Assembly: GCA_014238855.1 (NCBI GenBank)
Contig: JABAAH010000016.1
Coordinates: 17,639-54,608, forward strand
Direction: 5' to 3'
Source of the DNA: Planctomycetota bacterium
GTDB lineage: Bacteria > Planctomycetota > Planctomycetia > Pirellulales > UBA1268
Length of the DNA: 36,970 bases
Below are positions 6,154 to 18,483 of the stretch, piece after piece. The translations under genes and the position numbers were made by a program. The notes beneath the pieces are model-generated. The model did no database searches. It was not told the DNA's origin and was given only the letters and a program-made list of their open reading frames with translations. Positions within the stretch are counted from its first letter, which is position 1; each line of letters opens with the position of its first letter.

Positions 6154-9100
6154 ATGGCAACTCGTGCTGTTCGCCGACTCCAGCCCACAGAAATCCGTCA
6201 CTTTGGTAGCAATCGAAGCACTCACTCGATGCCTGACTTGACAGAAATACAGACTCGATTCTTTGAGTCTTTCTTGCAATACGATGTCCCCCCAAGCAAA
6301 AGAAAAGATCAGGGCATTGAGGGCGTACTCCGAGAAATATTCCCAATCGAAAGTTATGACAAAAGTGTCCGCTTGGAATATGTTCGGTATGACCTTGGCA
6401 AACCTCGATACGATCCAGATGAGTGCCGGCAACTTCGACTGACATACGGCCGCCCACTTCGAGTATGGCTTCGGCTTACTCGAGAGCAGCCCATTGAGGA
6501 AGAGGTGTATCTCGGTGATGTTCCGATCATGATGGGTGGCGGTGAGTTTATAATCAATGGTGCTGAAAGAGTTGTTGTCAGCCAACTTCATCGGTCTCCG
6601 GGAATTGACTTCGTAGCAGATACTGAATCAACAGACCGAAAAACCTACAGCTGCAGAATTATTCCTGAAAGAGGAAGTTGGATCGAGCTCAACGTGTCTA
6701 AGAAAGACACCTTACAAGTTCGTATCGATCAAAGCGGAAAGTTTTCGGCGCTTACACTCCTCCGAGCAATGGACCCCAAGCTCACTGGTGATACTGATAT
6801 TTTAAAGCTTTTCAACAAGACTAAAATTGAAAAAGTTGCTGGGAGTCGCAGTGTTTCGAAGCTTGAGGGAAAGACAGCTGCAGATGACATTGTATATCCA
6901 AAAAGTAGTGATCGTGCGGGTGAGATTCTTGTCGAGGCCGGCTGCACAATTACTCGAGATCAGTCTGAATTGATCTGCACTTCTGGCCTTAAGGCCGTTG
7001 AGGTCATGCCTGCCAATAAAACACCCCTGATCGAAAACAGTCTCCGAGAAGATGCTGATGAGGCAAAAAAACGAACCTCCGTTGCCCCGAGTCATCAAGA
7101 TGCCCTTATTCGTATCTACCAACGGTTACGTCCCGGAAATCCAGCAGCATTAGAAAAAGCGAGTACGCTTTTTAATGAAAAGTTTCGTGATACGAATCGA
7201 TACCGGCTTGGTCGGGTTGGCAGATTTCGTATCAACAGAAAGCTCCATCTTTCTGTCCCAGAGACTGAGATGACTCTTCGCGCGGACGACTTGATTGCCG
7301 CAATCAGATACATGTTAGATCTGATGAATAGCGAAAATGATTCAGCCGAAGTCGACGATATTGATCATTTAGGAAATCGTCGTCTTCGAACAATTGATGA
7401 GCTAGCGAGTGATGAACTCCGCAAAGGCTTCCTCAAGCTTCGGAGAACAGTTCAGGAACGAATGAGTCTTAAAGACATATCTGAGATGACTCCTCGGTCA
7501 CTGATTAACCCAAAAAGTATTTCTGCTGCCATCGAGTATTTCTTTGGACGAGGTGAGTTGTCACAAGTTGTTGACCAGACCAACCCTCTCTCAATGCTCA
7601 CGCATGAACGACGACTCTCTGCTCTCGGACCTGGTGGTCTCAATAGGAAACGGGCGGGTTTCGAAGTCCGTGATGTTCATATTTCCCACTATGGGAGAAT
7701 CTGTCCTATCGAGACTCCTGAAGGTACTAATATTGGTCTCATTTCGAGTTTGGCGATCTACTCTGGTGTGGACTCCTATGGTTTTCTTGTCACGCCGTAC
7801 CGCAAAGTTTTAAAGAGTAAACTGCTCGACGACGTTGTGTGGTTAAGGGCTGATGAGGAACATGAGGCCTACTTGGCTCCTGCAGATGCGCCTGTTGTTG
7901 ATGGCAGAGTGCACGGAGAGACCATTGTGGCACGTTTTCGTGGTGACTTCGTGCTCGTTCCGGCTGACAAAGTTCAATATATCGACGTTGCACCAAGCCA
8001 AATGGTTGGCGTGTCAGCAGGGCTCATTCCATTCCTTGAGCATGATGATGCGAATCGTGCACTGATGGGTTCCAATATGCAACGTCAAGCGGTGCCCCTC
8101 CTTGTTACTGAACCGCCAATAGTGGCAACCGGCATGGAACGGGATGTCGCCGCCAACTCAGGCCTACTTGTGAGAGCTTCACGTAAGGGAATCATCACGT
8201 ATGTTGATGCTGATTCAATTGAAATCAACGAAACCGACGTTTACAAACTTCGGAAGTACGTCGGGCTGAACGAAAGAACCTGCCAGAATCAAAAGCCTAT
8301 CGTTCAGGTTGGTCAAAAAGTCGAGAAGAACGAAGTCATTGCTGACGGGGCTGCCACCTTCAAAGGTGAACTGGCTTTAGGACGCAACGTACTCGTTGGT
8401 TTCATGTCGTGGGATGGGTTCAATTTTGAAGATGCAATCATCATTAGTGAAGAGTTGGTTGAAGACGACGTGTACACCTCAATTCACATTGAAGAGTACG
8501 ACATTGAAATTCGGGACACCAAGCTTGGACGAGAGGAGTTCACTCGCGACATTCCAAATGTTGGGGAACGAGCTCTGCATAATCTTGATGACGGTGGTAT
8601 CGTGCGTATTGGGACGTACGTTCGTTCTGGAGAAATACTCGTTGGTAAAGTCTCTCCGAAGAGCAAAACGGAATTAACTCCTGAAGAAAAGCTTCTTCAT
8701 GCGATTTTCGGTCGGGCTGGTGAAGATGTCAAGAATGACTCACTTGAAGTACCTTCCGGTGTTGAAGGCATAGTTATTGCCACGGAGAAGTTTGCTAGGC
8801 AAATGAGTCTTTCGGAAGAAGAACGCCGAGATTTTCAAAAGCAGATTAAAGAGGCCGAAAGTGAAGGCAACCTTTTGGTTGCTGAAGCATTCGGTGCACT
8901 TGTAGCAGAGATCGAGAAAGTCTTGCAGAAACCTCTTGCAGGTTCCGACGGCAGTCCACTTGTTCGAAACCAAGATCACAAGATTGTTGCTGAACGAGCC
9001 CGTGAGTTCTCACTTGATGCTCTTGACATTCGTTCTCCTCAAAGAAAGGCGGAGATCGAAAAGCTTTACAAGTCACTGTGGCCCGCTGTTGAGGAATCCC

Positions 9101-9897
9101 TCGACGCGAAAGAACGTCGGCTTAACAGCATGAAACGTGGTGATGAACTACGACCTGGTGTCCTCCAGATGGTCAAGGTTTACGTAGCTGCTAAAAGAGT
9201 TATTTCTGTTGGTGATAAAATGGCTGGTCGGCACGGTAACAAAGGTGTCATTGCCAAGGTTCTGCCGAAAGAAGATATGCCATTCCTTGCCGACGGCACG
9301 CCTGTTCAAATCATGCTCAATCCCCTTGGCGTTCCAAGTCGTATGAATGTTGGGCAAATCCTAGAGACGCATCTAGGGTGGGCAGGAAAAGTGCTTGGTT
9401 TCCAAGCCGTAACTCCTGTCTTCGATGGGGCTAGTGAAGAAGAGATTAACGCTGTTTTAGATGACGCTAATCTTCCTAAGCACGGAAAATCCAAACTCTA
9501 TGATGGCCGTACGGGAGAACCGCTCGAGCAGGAGACAACCGTCGGCTACATTTACATGCTGAAGTTGCATCATCTTGTTGATGACAAGGTGCATGCTCGA
9601 TCAACAGGTCCCTACTCACTCATCACTCAGCAGCCTCTTGGTGGAAAAGCACGATTTGGTGGCCAAAGGTTTGGTGAGATGGAAGTTTGGGCCTTGGAAG
9701 CATACGGTGCCGCGTACATCTTGCAGGAACTTCTCACTGTGAAGAGTGATGACGTCGAAGGAAGAACAAAGATTTACGAAAGCATGGTGAAGGGTGAGAA
9801 CACTCTTGAAGCTGGAACCCCAGCAAGTTTTGATGTTCTTACAAATGAGATTCGTGGACTTGCGTTGAACATGCAATTAGAAAAACGTCGTATCTGA
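6154..9897 (+). CDS. rpoB: DNA-directed RNA polymerase subunit beta
   Basis: Catalytic-core subunit. Conserved blocks appear in order: the rifampicin region [19 protein letters not shown] (from residue 469), [37 protein letters not shown], and the late [13 protein letters not shown]...[17 protein letters not shown] block, ending MQLEKRRI. About 1247 residues. Start choice: AGGAG (6139-6143) lies 10 nt before the ATG at 6154 and only 4 nt before an in-frame TTG at 6148; I prefer the ATG. In the rifampicin cluster the residues equivalent to E. coli D516, S522, H526 and S531 are kept, while 514, 515 and 518 are V, V and T. It is separated from rpoC by 101 nt. Confidence 0.99.
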   Translation: MATRAVRRLQPTEIRHFGSNRSTHSMPDLTEIQTRFFESFLQYDVPPSKRKDQGIEGVLREIFPIESYDKSVRLEYVRYDLGKPRYDPDECRQLRLTYGRPLRVWLRLTREQPIEEEVYLGDVPIMMGGGEFIINGAERVVVSQLHRSPGIDFVADTESTDRKTYSCRIIPERGSWIELNVSKKDTLQVRIDQSGKFSALTLLRAMDPKLTGDTDILKLFNKTKIEKVAGSRSVSKLEGKTAADDIVYPKSSDRAGEILVEAGCTITRDQSELICTSGLKAVEVMPANKTPLIENSLREDADEAKKRTSVAPSHQDALIRIYQRLRPGNPAALEKASTLFNEKFRDTNRYRLGRVGRFRINRKLHLSVPETEMTLRADDLIAAIRYMLDLMNSENDSAEVDDIDHLGNRRLRTIDELASDELRKGFLKLRRTVQERMSLKDISEMTPRSLINPKSISAAIEYFFGRGELSQVVDQTNPLSMLTHERRLSALGPGGLNRKRAGFEVRDVHISHYGRICPIETPEGTNIGLISSLAIYSGVDSYGFLVTPYRKVLKSKLLDDVVWLRADEEHEAYLAPADAPVVDGRVHGETIVARFRGDFVLVPADKVQYIDVAPSQMVGVSAGLIPFLEHDDANRALMGSNMQRQAVPLLVTEPPIVATGMERDVAANSGLLVRASRKGIITYVDADSIEINETDVYKLRKYVGLNERTCQNQKPIVQVGQKVEKNEVIADGAATFKGELALGRNVLVGFMSWDGFNFEDAIIISEELVEDDVYTSIHIEEYDIEIRDTKLGREEFTRDIPNVGERALHNLDDGGIVRIGTYVRSGEILVGKVSPKSKTELTPEEKLLHAIFGRAGEDVKNDSLEVPSGVEGIVIATEKFARQMSLSEEERRDFQKQIKEAESEGNLLVAEAFGALVAEIEKVLQKPLAGSDGSPLVRNQDHKIVAERAREFSLDALDIRSPQRKAEIEKLYKSLWPAVEESLDAKERRLNSMKRGDELRPGVLQMVKVYVAAKRVISVGDKMAGRHGNKGVIAKVLPKEDMPFLADGTPVQIMLNPLGVPSRMNVGQILETHLGWAGKVLGFQAVTPVFDGASEEEINAVLDDANLPKHGKSKLYDGRTGEPLEQETTVGYIYMLKLHHLVDDKVHARSTGPYSLITQQPLGGKARFGGQRFGEMEVWALEAYGAAYILQELLTVKSDDVEGRTKIYESMVKGENTLEAGTPASFDVLTNEIRGLALNMQLEKRRI

Positions 9898-9915
9898 TGA
9901 GCCGATCTGAACTAT

Positions 9916-9933
9916 ATGCATTGAAAAATGCAT
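9916..9933 (+). promoter_or_regulatory. GNRA-capped hairpin in the rpoB-rpoC gap
   Basis: ATGCATT pairs perfectly with AATGCAT around a GAAA tetraloop, 18 nt after the rpoB stop. There is no T-run after it, so it is more likely a processing or stability element than a terminator. Confidence 0.4.
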
Positions 9934-9998
9934 GTGATTCAAAATTTGTCGTCCAAAATTTAAACACAACTAATTGACTATCCCTTGGAGAACTCTCC

Positions 9999-12900
9999 GT
10001 GAGCATCGGTGAAGCAACCTACGATCGCGTCAATGACTATTCTGCCGTAAAAATTAGTCTGGCCAGACCACACGACATTCGTAGCTGGTCATTTGGCGAG
10101 GTAAAAAAACCAGAGACGATTAACTATCGAACATACCGCCCAGAAAAAGATGGGCTTATGTGCGAAAAAATCTTTGGTCCAGAAAAAGACTGGGAATGCT
10201 CCTGCGGCAAGTACCGTGGCATGAAATATAAGGGCATGATCTGTGACCGATGCGGGGTTAAAGTCACACATAGCCGAGTTCGTCGCAAGCGTATGGGGCA
10301 CATAGAACTAGCTGCGCCGATTGTGCACATCTGGTTTTTTAAGGCGATGCCAAGTCGCCTTGGTGCGCTGCTTGATATGAAGACAACAAGCCTTGAAAAA
10401 GTAATCTATTTTCAGGACTACGTTGTTCTTGATCCAAAAGACACACCGTTCAAGAAGCAACAGTTGCTTTCTGAAGAAGAGTTTCGTCAGGCTCGTGACG
10501 AGTATGGCGAGACTGCCTTTGAGGCAGAAATGGGTGCCGAGGCAGTACGGAAAATGCTTCTTAGCCTTGATCTCGTTGAACTTTCAAAAGAACTACGAAT
10601 AGAACTCGAGCAAACTGGATCGAAGCAGAAAGCAAAAGACCTCGTCAATCGATTGAAGATTGTTGAGGCGATTCGTGATAGTGAAAATAAGCCTGAATGG
10701 CTTGTTCTTGATGTTATTCCGGTCATTCCTCCGGACCTTCGTCCACTTGTCATGCTAGACAGTGGTAATTTTGCCACGAGTGACCTCAATGATCTCTATC
10801 GTCGAATAATTAATCGAAACAACCGTCTGAAGAAACTCGTTGATCTCAATGCACCTGAGGTCATTATTCGTAATGAAAAGCGAATGCTTCAACAGTCCGT
10901 TGACGCGCTGTTTGACAACAATCGATGCAAGCGTCCTGTTCTTGCTTCAAGTAATCGGCCTTTGAAAAGTCTCACTGACATGATTAAAGGAAAGCAGGGA
11001 CGATTTCGAGAAAACCTACTTGGCAAACGGGTGGATTACTCTGCACGGAGTGTCATTGTCGTCGGCCCACGGCTTCGACTCCATCAGTGTGGTCTCCCGA
11101 AAAAAATTGCGCTCGAGTTATACCAACCGTTCATCATAAGGCGACTCAAAGATCTCGGGCATGCTGACACCATAAAAAGTGCCAAAAAAATGCTTGAGCG
11201 TAAGGATGCAGAAGTATGGGATATTCTCGAAGAGGTCATTCATAACCACCCAGTTCTTCTTAATCGTGCCCCAACACTTCACAGAATGGGCATTCAAGCC
11301 TTTGAGCCAACTTTGGTTGAGGGGAATGCTATAAAACTTCATCCTCTTGTTTGCAAGGGCTTCAATGCTGACTTTGATGGTGACCAGATGGCAGTTCATC
11401 TTCCACTTTCTATTGAAGCTCAGGTAGAAGCACATACCTTGATGCTTGCAACAAATAATATTTTTAGTCCCTCCAATGGTGCGCCGATTATTTCACCGTC
11501 ACAGGACGTCGTGATGGGATGTTACTATCTCACCATGTCTATGGCTGGCCGCCGTGGTGAAGACATGGTGTTTCGAAGTTTCGCAGAAGTTGAGATGGCT
11601 CACTCTCTTGGCAAAGTTGACACTCATGCCAGAATCAAGGTGAAGTTGCCAGAAGGTCGCTGTGAAATTGATGAGAAAGGTTCGGTTGGCGAGTCTGAAG
11701 CGATTACCAAGACAACCGCTGGCCGCGTTCTTTTCAATTCAATTCTTCCCGAAAGCATGCTTTTTTATAATTTGCCTATGCAATCGAGCGAATTGGCAAA
11801 GGTAATCTCCGACTGTTATCAATTACTTGGAAGACGTCACACGATTGATCTCCTGGACAACATGAATCGTGTTGGCTTTAGCTGGAGCACCAACAGTGGC
11901 CTTTCCTTCGCAACAGATGATCTCATCACGCCTGAAAACAAACCTGAAATTCTTAGTCAGGCTGATAAAGAAGTAAGCAAAATTAGCAAACTCTACTCAC
12001 GTGGGGTTATCACTGATGGTGAGCGATACAATCAGGTTCTTGATACATGGACGCACGTTCGTGAGCAGATTACCAAGGAAATGATGGATGACCTCAAACA
12101 GGACACTGGCTCAAGTAACCGATATCCTGGTTATGTAAATCCGATCTATCTGATGGCTCATTCGGGTGCTCGAGGTGGTGTTGAACAGATTCGTCAACTC
12201 GCTGGAATGCGGGGACTTATGGCCAAACCATCTGGGAAAATTATTGAGACGCCTATTAAGGCCAATTTTCGAGAAGGTCTCACGGTCCTTGAGTACTTCA
12301 GTTCTACTCACGGTGCCCGTAAAGGACTTGCCGATACGGCACTTAAAACCGCTGACTCTGGATATTTAACAAGAAAATTAGCTGATGTTGCCCAGAACGT
12401 TGTCGTTACGATGCATGATTGCGGCACAACTCAGGGTATTGAGAAAACTGTTATCTATCGTGGCGAAAAGGTGGAAGTTAACCTTGCTGACAGCATCCGC
12501 GGTCGAGTCAGTCGAACGAATATTACAAATCCCATTAGTGATGAAGTTGTTGTGGAAGAAGACCAACTCATCACCCCAAAATTAGCACGGGAAATCGAAG
12601 CCCTTGGACTTGAAAAAATTCAAGTTCGTAGCCCACTTACCTGCGAAGCTTCTTTAGGTGTTTGCCGCCTTTGCTATGGAATGGACTTATCGACTGGGTC
12701 GATGGTCGAAGAAGGCATGGCTGTTGGCATCATAGGCGCTCAGAGTATCGGTGAGCCAGGTACGCAACTGACGATGAGAACATTCCACATTGGTGGAGTT
12801 GGTCAGCGTGATATTGAAGAAAATGAATATAAATCAAAGCATGTAGGAACAGCAAAATTCACTCGTCTGCGAACAGTTGAAAATGAAGAAGGTGAGCAAG

Positions 12901-14372
12901 TTGTACTCGCCCGAAATGGTGAGATCGCCATACTGAATGAAAAAGGGCGTGAGATCGATAAATTTGATATTCCAGCTGGTGCCATTCTTAAGGTTACTGA
13001 GAACGACAAGGTCAAGCAGGGCACTGTGCTTGTTCAGTGGGATCCCCACTCGATTCCTATTCTCTCTGAAGTCGCTGGTAAGGTTCGATATGAAGATGTT
13101 GTCGACGGTGAAACTCTAAGAGTTGAAAAGGATCCCAGCGGACACATCCGTCGAATGATTATGGAACACAAAGGTGTGTATCATCCCCAGGTTGTTCTCG
13201 AAGATGAATCAGGAACAATCCTCGACTTCTACTATCTTCCTGAGAAGGCCTACATCGAGGTCTCGCCTGGTGAGAGTGTCAAAGCCGGTCATATCTTGGC
13301 TAAAACGCCTCGTGAAGCCAGTAAAACGCAAGATATCACCGGTGGACTTCCTCGAGTCACAGAGATTTTTGAGGCCAGAAAACCAAAAGACCCAGCCATC
13401 ATGGCCGAAATTGATGGGAAAGTTGAAGTAAGCGGTGAGAAACGACGTGGTAAACGAACAATCATTGTTCGGAATGAATCTGGTGTGGAGCGAGAGCATC
13501 TCATTACCCATGGCAAGCATATGCGGGTCCATGCTGGAGATAGCGTTCGAGCAGGTGAGGCTCTCGTTGACGGGCCTTTGGTGCCTCATGATATTCTTCG
13601 GATTTCTGGTGAAGAAGAAGTCCAGAGATACCTTGTTCGTGAAATTCAAAATGTCTATCGCAGCCAGCGAGTAGAAATTGATGATAAACACATTGAAATA
13701 ATTGTTTCACAAATGCTTCGTAAAGTGAAAATTGACACCGTTGGAGATACGAAACTACTCCCGGGTAGCATGCTCGACAAGCATGAGTTTAGGCAAGCAA
13801 ATGATCGTATTTCTGAATGCGTTCGAATTACAGATAAAGGTGATAGTGAGTTTGAGGTTGATGCCATCGTTCCAAAAGATGCTTTGTCACAAAACAATGA
13901 ATCTATTGAGGCTCTTGGGGGCACTCCAGCAAAGGGAACAAAGCCCAAGCCTGCTACAGCCAGCACGCAGTTACTTGGTATTACCAAAGCAAGTGTTCAA
14001 AGTACTAGCTTTATCTCAGCAGCTAGTTTCCAAGAAACAACCAAGGTTTTAACTGAGGCTGCTCTTGCTGGACGTATTGATAATTTAGTGGGGCTCAAAG
14101 AAAATGTTATCTTGGGCCATTTGATTCCTGCAGGTACTGGATTTAATACGTTCCAGACATCAGAAGTACGAGTTCGTCCGGAGGCACTTGAAGCCTTGAG
14201 AATAGATCGTGAAGATTTGTTATCCCGTGACTTCCCACTTCTTGAGGCGGCAGAGCCAACAGAAGAAGAATTGGCTGCGGGTGCCGAAAATATTACTCAC
14301 CATGGAAGTACCACCATCAGTGGCCTTCCGGAGAGTGCTGGTAGCGGCGGCAGTCCGGCTGATGGTCTCTAG
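9999..14372 (+). CDS. rpoC: DNA-directed RNA polymerase subunit beta'
   Basis: Largest core subunit, carrying the catalytic Mg2+. The active-site motif NADFDGDQ is at residues 456-463. Zinc site 1 uses C67, C69, C82 and C85; zinc site 2 uses C808, C882, C889 and C892. The trigger-loop region follows [24 protein letters not shown]. 1457 residues. The start is GTG with GGAG 8 nt upstream. The C-terminus has a Gly/Ser-rich tail ([21 protein letters not shown]) after the conserved end. Downstream there is no rpsL-rpsG-fusA cluster, which often follows rpoC; a CHAD gene comes next after 80 nt. Confidence 0.99.
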   Translation: MSIGEATYDRVNDYSAVKISLARPHDIRSWSFGEVKKPETINYRTYRPEKDGLMCEKIFGPEKDWECSCGKYRGMKYKGMICDRCGVKVTHSRVRRKRMGHIELAAPIVHIWFFKAMPSRLGALLDMKTTSLEKVIYFQDYVVLDPKDTPFKKQQLLSEEEFRQARDEYGETAFEAEMGAEAVRKMLLSLDLVELSKELRIELEQTGSKQKAKDLVNRLKIVEAIRDSENKPEWLVLDVIPVIPPDLRPLVMLDSGNFATSDLNDLYRRIINRNNRLKKLVDLNAPEVIIRNEKRMLQQSVDALFDNNRCKRPVLASSNRPLKSLTDMIKGKQGRFRENLLGKRVDYSARSVIVVGPRLRLHQCGLPKKIALELYQPFIIRRLKDLGHADTIKSAKKMLERKDAEVWDILEEVIHNHPVLLNRAPTLHRMGIQAFEPTLVEGNAIKLHPLVCKGFNADFDGDQMAVHLPLSIEAQVEAHTLMLATNNIFSPSNGAPIISPSQDVVMGCYYLTMSMAGRRGEDMVFRSFAEVEMAHSLGKVDTHARIKVKLPEGRCEIDEKGSVGESEAITKTTAGRVLFNSILPESMLFYNLPMQSSELAKVISDCYQLLGRRHTIDLLDNMNRVGFSWSTNSGLSFATDDLITPENKPEILSQADKEVSKISKLYSRGVITDGERYNQVLDTWTHVREQITKEMMDDLKQDTGSSNRYPGYVNPIYLMAHSGARGGVEQIRQLAGMRGLMAKPSGKIIETPIKANFREGLTVLEYFSSTHGARKGLADTALKTADSGYLTRKLADVAQNVVVTMHDCGTTQGIEKTVIYRGEKVEVNLADSIRGRVSRTNITNPISDEVVVEEDQLITPKLAREIEALGLEKIQVRSPLTCEASLGVCRLCYGMDLSTGSMVEEGMAVGIIGAQSIGEPGTQLTMRTFHIGGVGQRDIEENEYKSKHVGTAKFTRLRTVENEEGEQVVLARNGEIAILNEKGREIDKFDIPAGAILKVTENDKVKQGTVLVQWDPHSIPILSEVAGKVRYEDVVDGETLRVEKDPSGHIRRMIMEHKGVYHPQVVLEDESGTILDFYYLPEKAYIEVSPGESVKAGHILAKTPREASKTQDITGGLPRVTEIFEARKPKDPAIMAEIDGKVEVSGEKRRGKRTIIVRNESGVEREHLITHGKHMRVHAGDSVRAGEALVDGPLVPHDILRISGEEEVQRYLVREIQNVYRSQRVEIDDKHIEIIVSQMLRKVKIDTVGDTKLLPGSMLDKHEFRQANDRISECVRITDKGDSEFEVDAIVPKDALSQNNESIEALGGTPAKGTKPKPATASTQLLGITKASVQSTSFISAASFQETTKVLTEAALAGRIDNLVGLKENVILGHLIPAGTGFNTFQTSEVRVRPEALEALRIDREDLLSRDFPLLEAAEPTEEELAAGAENITHHGSTTISGLPESAGSGGSPADGL

Positions 14373-14452
14373 ACATAATCAGAGATTCTTTTTTCGAGCC
14401 ATTTTCCAGTGCCTGTGATTTTTATCGAAGTACGGACGATGGGGATTCTGTT

Positions 14453-15475
14453 GTGAAAAAAGAACAAACAAAGGTGCATTTCGATATATCGTCTAACAGG
14501 ATGCTTGAAGAGCAATTTCCTCGGATCAAGGTGACCCTCGATAGTTATCAGAGCACTTTTCGTAGCATACCTGAACGACTTCGTCTCCAAGGAAGTTGTT
14601 ATGCTGCTGATGTGGCGAGTACGACGTTGCGAGCCTACCTCAACGAGGTTTGGAAGACGTGCGAGGAGGCAAGTACCACTGCCGATCCTGAAATAGTACG
14701 CCACCTGCGGGTAACAGCGAGACGAACATCTGTCGCGTTATCAATCTTTTCACCGCTGTTATCTAAAGCGCTCGTTGCTTTTTTTAAACAAAGCCTTCGC
14801 GACCTACGACGAACTGCCGGCGCTGCGCGAGACTACGACGTGTTGTCTGAAAGATTACAATCACATCTACCTCCAGAGAGCGACTCAAGCAACATTCAAA
14901 GATCATCTATAATTCAAATTTTACAGTTAGTCGCAATTAAACAGACCGTGAATAGAGAATGCATTGAGACAATTCAATCACAACTCCTGCTATGGGGATG
15001 GCACTCTCGAGCAAATGCCATTAACGCCGCTTCGAAACGGAATAAAAGATATTACAAGAATTTTATACAAAATCGACTTCAGAAATCGTGTGTACAATTT
15101 TCAGTCATTGCAAAATCCCACCAGAAAAAACCAAAACAACTTCACGAGCTCAGAATTGCTGGAAAGAATCTTCGTTACGCCCTTGAACTTATCCCACAAA
15201 ACGATCTGAGCAAACCACTCGAAAAGTGTCGAAAGATTCTTCGCATAATGCAGAATGAGGTTGGTAATTTTACTGATCACACAGCCGCTGCAAAGATTTT
15301 GAAACAATTTTCGAAAGAACCAATGGCTGACGACATGTTATATGTAATTAACACAATGCAGCGGCAAGAAAATACGCTCGCAAATATTTCGCGCAACCGT
15401 TTTTTTGACTGGTGGACTAAGCAACGCTGTCGATTGATTTGCAAAAGGTTAAACAAGGTTTTTAAAAATGACTAA
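14453..15475 (+). CDS. CHAD domain-containing protein
   Basis: CHAD (conserved histidine alpha-helical domain) proteins are all-helical and bind polyphosphate; several localise to polyphosphate granules. Seen here: the basic His motif IVRHLRVTARRTSVALSIF (about residues 81-99), LRDLRRTAGAARDYDVL (115-131) and the second repeat KQLHELRIAGKNLRYALEL, with many surface Arg/Lys and conserved His as the family requires. 340 residues. The start is GTG with ATGGGGA upstream. It overlaps the next gene by 8 nt (ATGACTAA), so the two are likely translationally coupled. A link between polyphosphate binding and the formylglycine-generating enzyme is not known to me. Confidence 0.85.
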   Translation: MKKEQTKVHFDISSNRMLEEQFPRIKVTLDSYQSTFRSIPERLRLQGSCYAADVASTTLRAYLNEVWKTCEEASTTADPEIVRHLRVTARRTSVALSIFSPLLSKALVAFFKQSLRDLRRTAGAARDYDVLSERLQSHLPPESDSSNIQRSSIIQILQLVAIKQTVNRECIETIQSQLLLWGWHSRANAINAASKRNKRYYKNFIQNRLQKSCVQFSVIAKSHQKKPKQLHELRIAGKNLRYALELIPQNDLSKPLEKCRKILRIMQNEVGNFTDHTAAAKILKQFSKEPMADDMLYVINTMQRQENTLANISRNRFFDWWTKQRCRLICKRLNKVFKND

Positions 15476-16682
15476 ACAAAATACTCTGGATTCAGAGAAG
15501 AAATCCTCCGGGTCAAGACTTGTGCCAAGAATGCTTCACTCAACAGGTGCTCAAATTACCATGGGCATTGGTGCAGCAATGCTACTCTGGTTTTGTTGCC
15601 GAATTGCCTTGCCAAAAAAAAACAGCTCGCCACCAACGCAAAACATTGCTCCCGTTGAAGACGAGACACCTAAAAAACAAGCTGCTACAGTTGCCTTTAA
15701 AAAGACACAGGTTGCAAGTAATGCAGCCCCAGGAAAGTCTCCTGATGAAATGGTTTGGATTCCTGGGGGAATGTTTTCAATAGGATGCCTAGATCCTCGT
15801 GGAATACCGCACGGTGGTGACAAGCCAATGACCGATGCTCGTCCAATTCATTCAGTAACTGTAGATAGTTTTTGGATCGATGCCACGGAAGTCACGAACC
15901 AACAATTTAGTAGATTCGTTGAGGCGACTAAATATGTAACCGTTGCAGAAATCCCGCCTCGGCCCGAAGATTTCCCAGGGGCACCACTCGAAAACCTTGT
16001 CGCTGGTTCAATCGTTTTCACACCACCCGATCGATCAGTTTCTTTGTCGAATCATCTTCAGTGGTGGGCATACGTTCCGGGAGCAAATTGGCGTCATCCG
16101 CTCGGCCCAGAGTCAACGATAAACGACAAATCAGACTATCCAGTCGTTCACATAGCTTTCGAAGATGCTGTCGCCTACGCTGACTGGGCGGGAAAGCGAC
16201 TACCCACAGAAGCAGAGTGGGAATTCGCCTCGCGAGGGGGCCTGACGGGAAATATATACCCGTGGGGTGATGAATTTCGTCCGAATGGAAAGTGGATGGC
16301 AAATACATGGCAGGGAAAATTTCCAGCTCAAAATACTGCCGAAGACGGCTTTGTCGGTATCGCACCGGTTCGACAATACTCCCCAAACGCGTATGGATTG
16401 TTTGACGTATCTGGCAATGTCTGGGAGTGGTGTGCGGATTGGTATCGACCAGATACCTATCAAAAACAAAGAAATGATGAATTGCCTTCAGTGAACCCAT
16501 CTGGGCCAGATACGAGTTTTGATCCTCAAGAGCCAGGGATTGCAAAACGTATCCAGCGGGGGGGATCTTTCCTTTGTACTGAACAGTACTGCTCACGTTA
16601 TATTCTCGGAACTCGAGGAAAAGGTGAGGTATCAAGCGGGTGTAATCACGTTGGATTTCGCTGTGTTCAGGACGCTCGATAA
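15468..16682 (+). CDS. Formylglycine-generating enzyme (SUMF1/FGE family), membrane-anchored
   Basis: Oxidises a Cys in the CxPxR motif of type I sulfatases to C-alpha-formylglycine. A single TM segment (about residues 29-48, TMGIGAAMLLWFCCRIAL) is followed by a linker rich in P, K and T and the FGE domain (93-404): MVWIPGGMFSIG, PIHSVTVDSFWIDATEVTNQQF, YPVVHIAFEDAVAYADWAGKRLPTEAEWEFASRGG-type blocks, GNVWEWC and NHVGFRC. The two active-site cysteines of true FGEs are present as C370 and C375 (GGSFLCTEQYC), unlike many FGE-like domains that lack them. A periplasmic location is inferred from the anchor. Planctomycetes carry many sulfatases; none is in this window. Overlaps the CHAD gene by 8 nt. 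Confidence 0.93.
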   Translation: MTKQNTLDSEKKSSGSRLVPRMLHSTGAQITMGIGAAMLLWFCCRIALPKKNSSPPTQNIAPVEDETPKKQAATVAFKKTQVASNAAPGKSPDEMVWIPGGMFSIGCLDPRGIPHGGDKPMTDARPIHSVTVDSFWIDATEVTNQQFSRFVEATKYVTVAEIPPRPEDFPGAPLENLVAGSIVFTPPDRSVSLSNHLQWWAYVPGANWRHPLGPESTINDKSDYPVVHIAFEDAVAYADWAGKRLPTEAEWEFASRGGLTGNIYPWGDEFRPNGKWMANTWQGKFPAQNTAEDGFVGIAPVRQYSPNAYGLFDVSGNVWEWCADWYRPDTYQKQRNDELPSVNPSGPDTSFDPQEPGIAKRIQRGGSFLCTEQYCSRYILGTRGKGEVSSGCNHVGFRCVQDAR

Positions 16683-16726
16683 ACAAGTTTTTTTTGGAAT
16701 ATAATCAGCGTACTCATACTTGTTGG

Positions 16727-18475
16727 TTACGTTTTTTGCAATACATTTCTGAGTTCTTGTAAAGGTCGGGTGTTTACCACATCTTTTGCTTCCAAGCCTG
16801 CTCTTCGTGCCTGTAATATTCCGCACCGCATCACATCAAGCCCTGCGGTTGAGTGGGCATCTGTAGATATAGCCAACTTGACTCCTGCCTCTTTCGCAGC
16901 GGCAGCGAAACGGTCATCCAAATCCAATCGCCACGGATTTGCATTGATCTCAAGACACGTCACATGGTCTGCAGCTGCGTTTATAACGCGTTGTAAATCA
17001 ACCTTATAAGGAGGGCGTCGATTTATGAGACGACCTGTTGGATGACCAATACAGCTGACATATGGATTACAAACAGCATCTAGTAGACGTCCTGTGATTT
17101 GTTCCTGAGACTGCTGCTGACCGTAATGCAAGCTCGCAACAACCCAATCTGCATGTGAAAGAACCTCGTCAGATAAATCGAGCCCTCCTTTCTCCAGAAT
17201 ATCAACTTCGATTCCTTTCAAAATAACCAAGGGAATTCCTTCCTCTGAAGCTAATGATTCATTTAATCGATCAATTGCTTCCCACTGCTCAAAAAGCCGA
17301 GTAGCATCGAGGCCTCTCGCCATGGTCACTCGTTTACTGTGATCGGTAATCGCGATATACCTCAATCCGCGATCAATGGCGGCGGTTACCATCTCAAGGA
17401 GCGTCGCCTCCCCATCTGTGGCAGTGGTATGCATATGCAAATCACCACGGATATCTTGGAGTGTTATGAGTTTTGGAATTTGATCATTCTCTGCAAGTTC
17501 AAATTCACCATGATTTTCTCGAAGTTCAGGTGGAATCCATTCAAGACCCACAGCTTTGTAAACTTCTTTTTCACTTTGACCTGCGACTATCTTTTCACCA
17601 GACTGATCGAGTTGGCTCACGCCATATTCATTAATAGAAAGCCCAAGTCTTTTAGCCCGACTTCGTAGTCGAATATTATGCTCCTTTGATCCTGTAAAAT
17701 ATTGCCAAGCAGCACCAAAAGATTTTTTTTCCACGACACGCATATCGACCTGAATCCCACGTGGGCCACGAATACTTGTTTTGGTATCCCCTCGAACCAT
17801 TACATGATCTGCGTGCTCCCAAGCGACGAAGTGATTCATTACGTCACTTGGCTGATGGCTTTCAACAAGGAGATCAATGTCACCGACTGTCTCCTTACCT
17901 CGTCGCCAACTACCTGCAGCCTCGACTTGCTGAACTGCCTGACACTCTTTCATCCACTCAATCAAAAGGTGAACAATCTGATCTGCTTCATTCCAAAGAA
18001 GTCTTGAATTGTCAGGATTTTTAGCAAATGCAATGTTCGAGAGGATTGTTGACTCAGTTTTCTTACCAAACCCTTTGAGCAGACTCACCTTACCTTCTTG
18101 GCAAGCTCTTTCTAAATCGTCCAACGACTCTAGTTCGATCGCCGCCATCAGAAGCTTTACCTTCTTTGGGCCAAGTCCTGGTACCCGCATAAGGTCGAAA
18201 ACAACTTGCGGCACCTCCTCTTCCAACTGCTTGAGCATTGGTAATTGGCCACTATCTAACAGCGTTTCCAGTTTTTGGGCAAGATCTTTACCGATACCGT
18301 CAAAGTCTTGAAAAGATCGGTCAGATGCATCCCGTATTGTTGCAAGTGGCTCAACTATCCCCTGCACTAATCGAGAGGCATTTCTGTACGCACGAACCCG
18401 GAATACATTACTTCCTTGGTATTCTAAAAGATCGGCCACGTGGTCAAAAATCAGTGCAATCTCAGCATTTGTCAC
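16727..18475 (-). CDS. polX: Bacterial DNA polymerase X (Pol beta-type polymerase plus PHP exonuclease)
   Basis: Family X repair polymerase with a C-terminal PHP 3'-5' exonuclease/AP-endonuclease domain. The N-terminal helix-hairpin-helix region contains [15 protein letters not shown] and [15 protein letters not shown]; the polymerase site is [19 protein letters not shown]; the PHP domain starts at [12 protein letters not shown] and has AITDHS, IEVDIL, ASLHYGQ and AISTDAHS metal ligands. Start: the reading frame extends upstream into the neighbouring gene, but family members begin right at [20 protein letters not shown], so I place the start at the GTG at 18475, giving 582 residues and an 8-nt gap from the upstream stop. 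Likely cotranscribed with that gene. Convergent with the FGE gene (44-nt gap). Confidence 0.95.
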   Translation of the reverse strand: MTNAEIALIFDHVADLLEYQGSNVFRVRAYRNASRLVQGIVEPLATIRDASDRSFQDFDGIGKDLAQKLETLLDSGQLPMLKQLEEEVPQVVFDLMRVPGLGPKKVKLLMAAIELESLDDLERACQEGKVSLLKGFGKKTESTILSNIAFAKNPDNSRLLWNEADQIVHLLIEWMKECQAVQQVEAAGSWRRGKETVGDIDLLVESHQPSDVMNHFVAWEHADHVMVRGDTKTSIRGPRGIQVDMRVVEKKSFGAAWQYFTGSKEHNIRLRSRAKRLGLSINEYGVSQLDQSGEKIVAGQSEKEVYKAVGLEWIPPELRENHGEFELAENDQIPKLITLQDIRGDLHMHTTATDGEATLLEMVTAAIDRGLRYIAITDHSKRVTMARGLDATRLFEQWEAIDRLNESLASEEGIPLVILKGIEVDILEKGGLDLSDEVLSHADWVVASLHYGQQQSQEQITGRLLDAVCNPYVSCIGHPTGRLINRRPPYKVDLQRVINAAADHVTCLEINANPWRLDLDDRFAAAAKEAGVKLAISTDAHSTAGLDVMRCGILQARRAGLEAKDVVNTRPLQELRNVLQKT

Positions 18476-18483
18476 GATAGAAG

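Noticed and set aside
13209..13691. 160-codon open frame antisense to rpoC
   Set aside because: Lies inside a highly conserved gene; no domain and no start signal.
16018..16686. 222-codon open frame antisense to the FGE gene
   Set aside because: It lies fully opposite a gene with complete catalytic motifs, has no recognisable domain or ribosome-binding site, and ends in unrelated composition.
16682..16724. AACAAGT/ACTTGTT inverted repeat between FGE and polX as a bidirectional terminator
   Set aside because: Seven AT-rich base pairs around a 29-nt loop are too weak, although T-runs are nearby.
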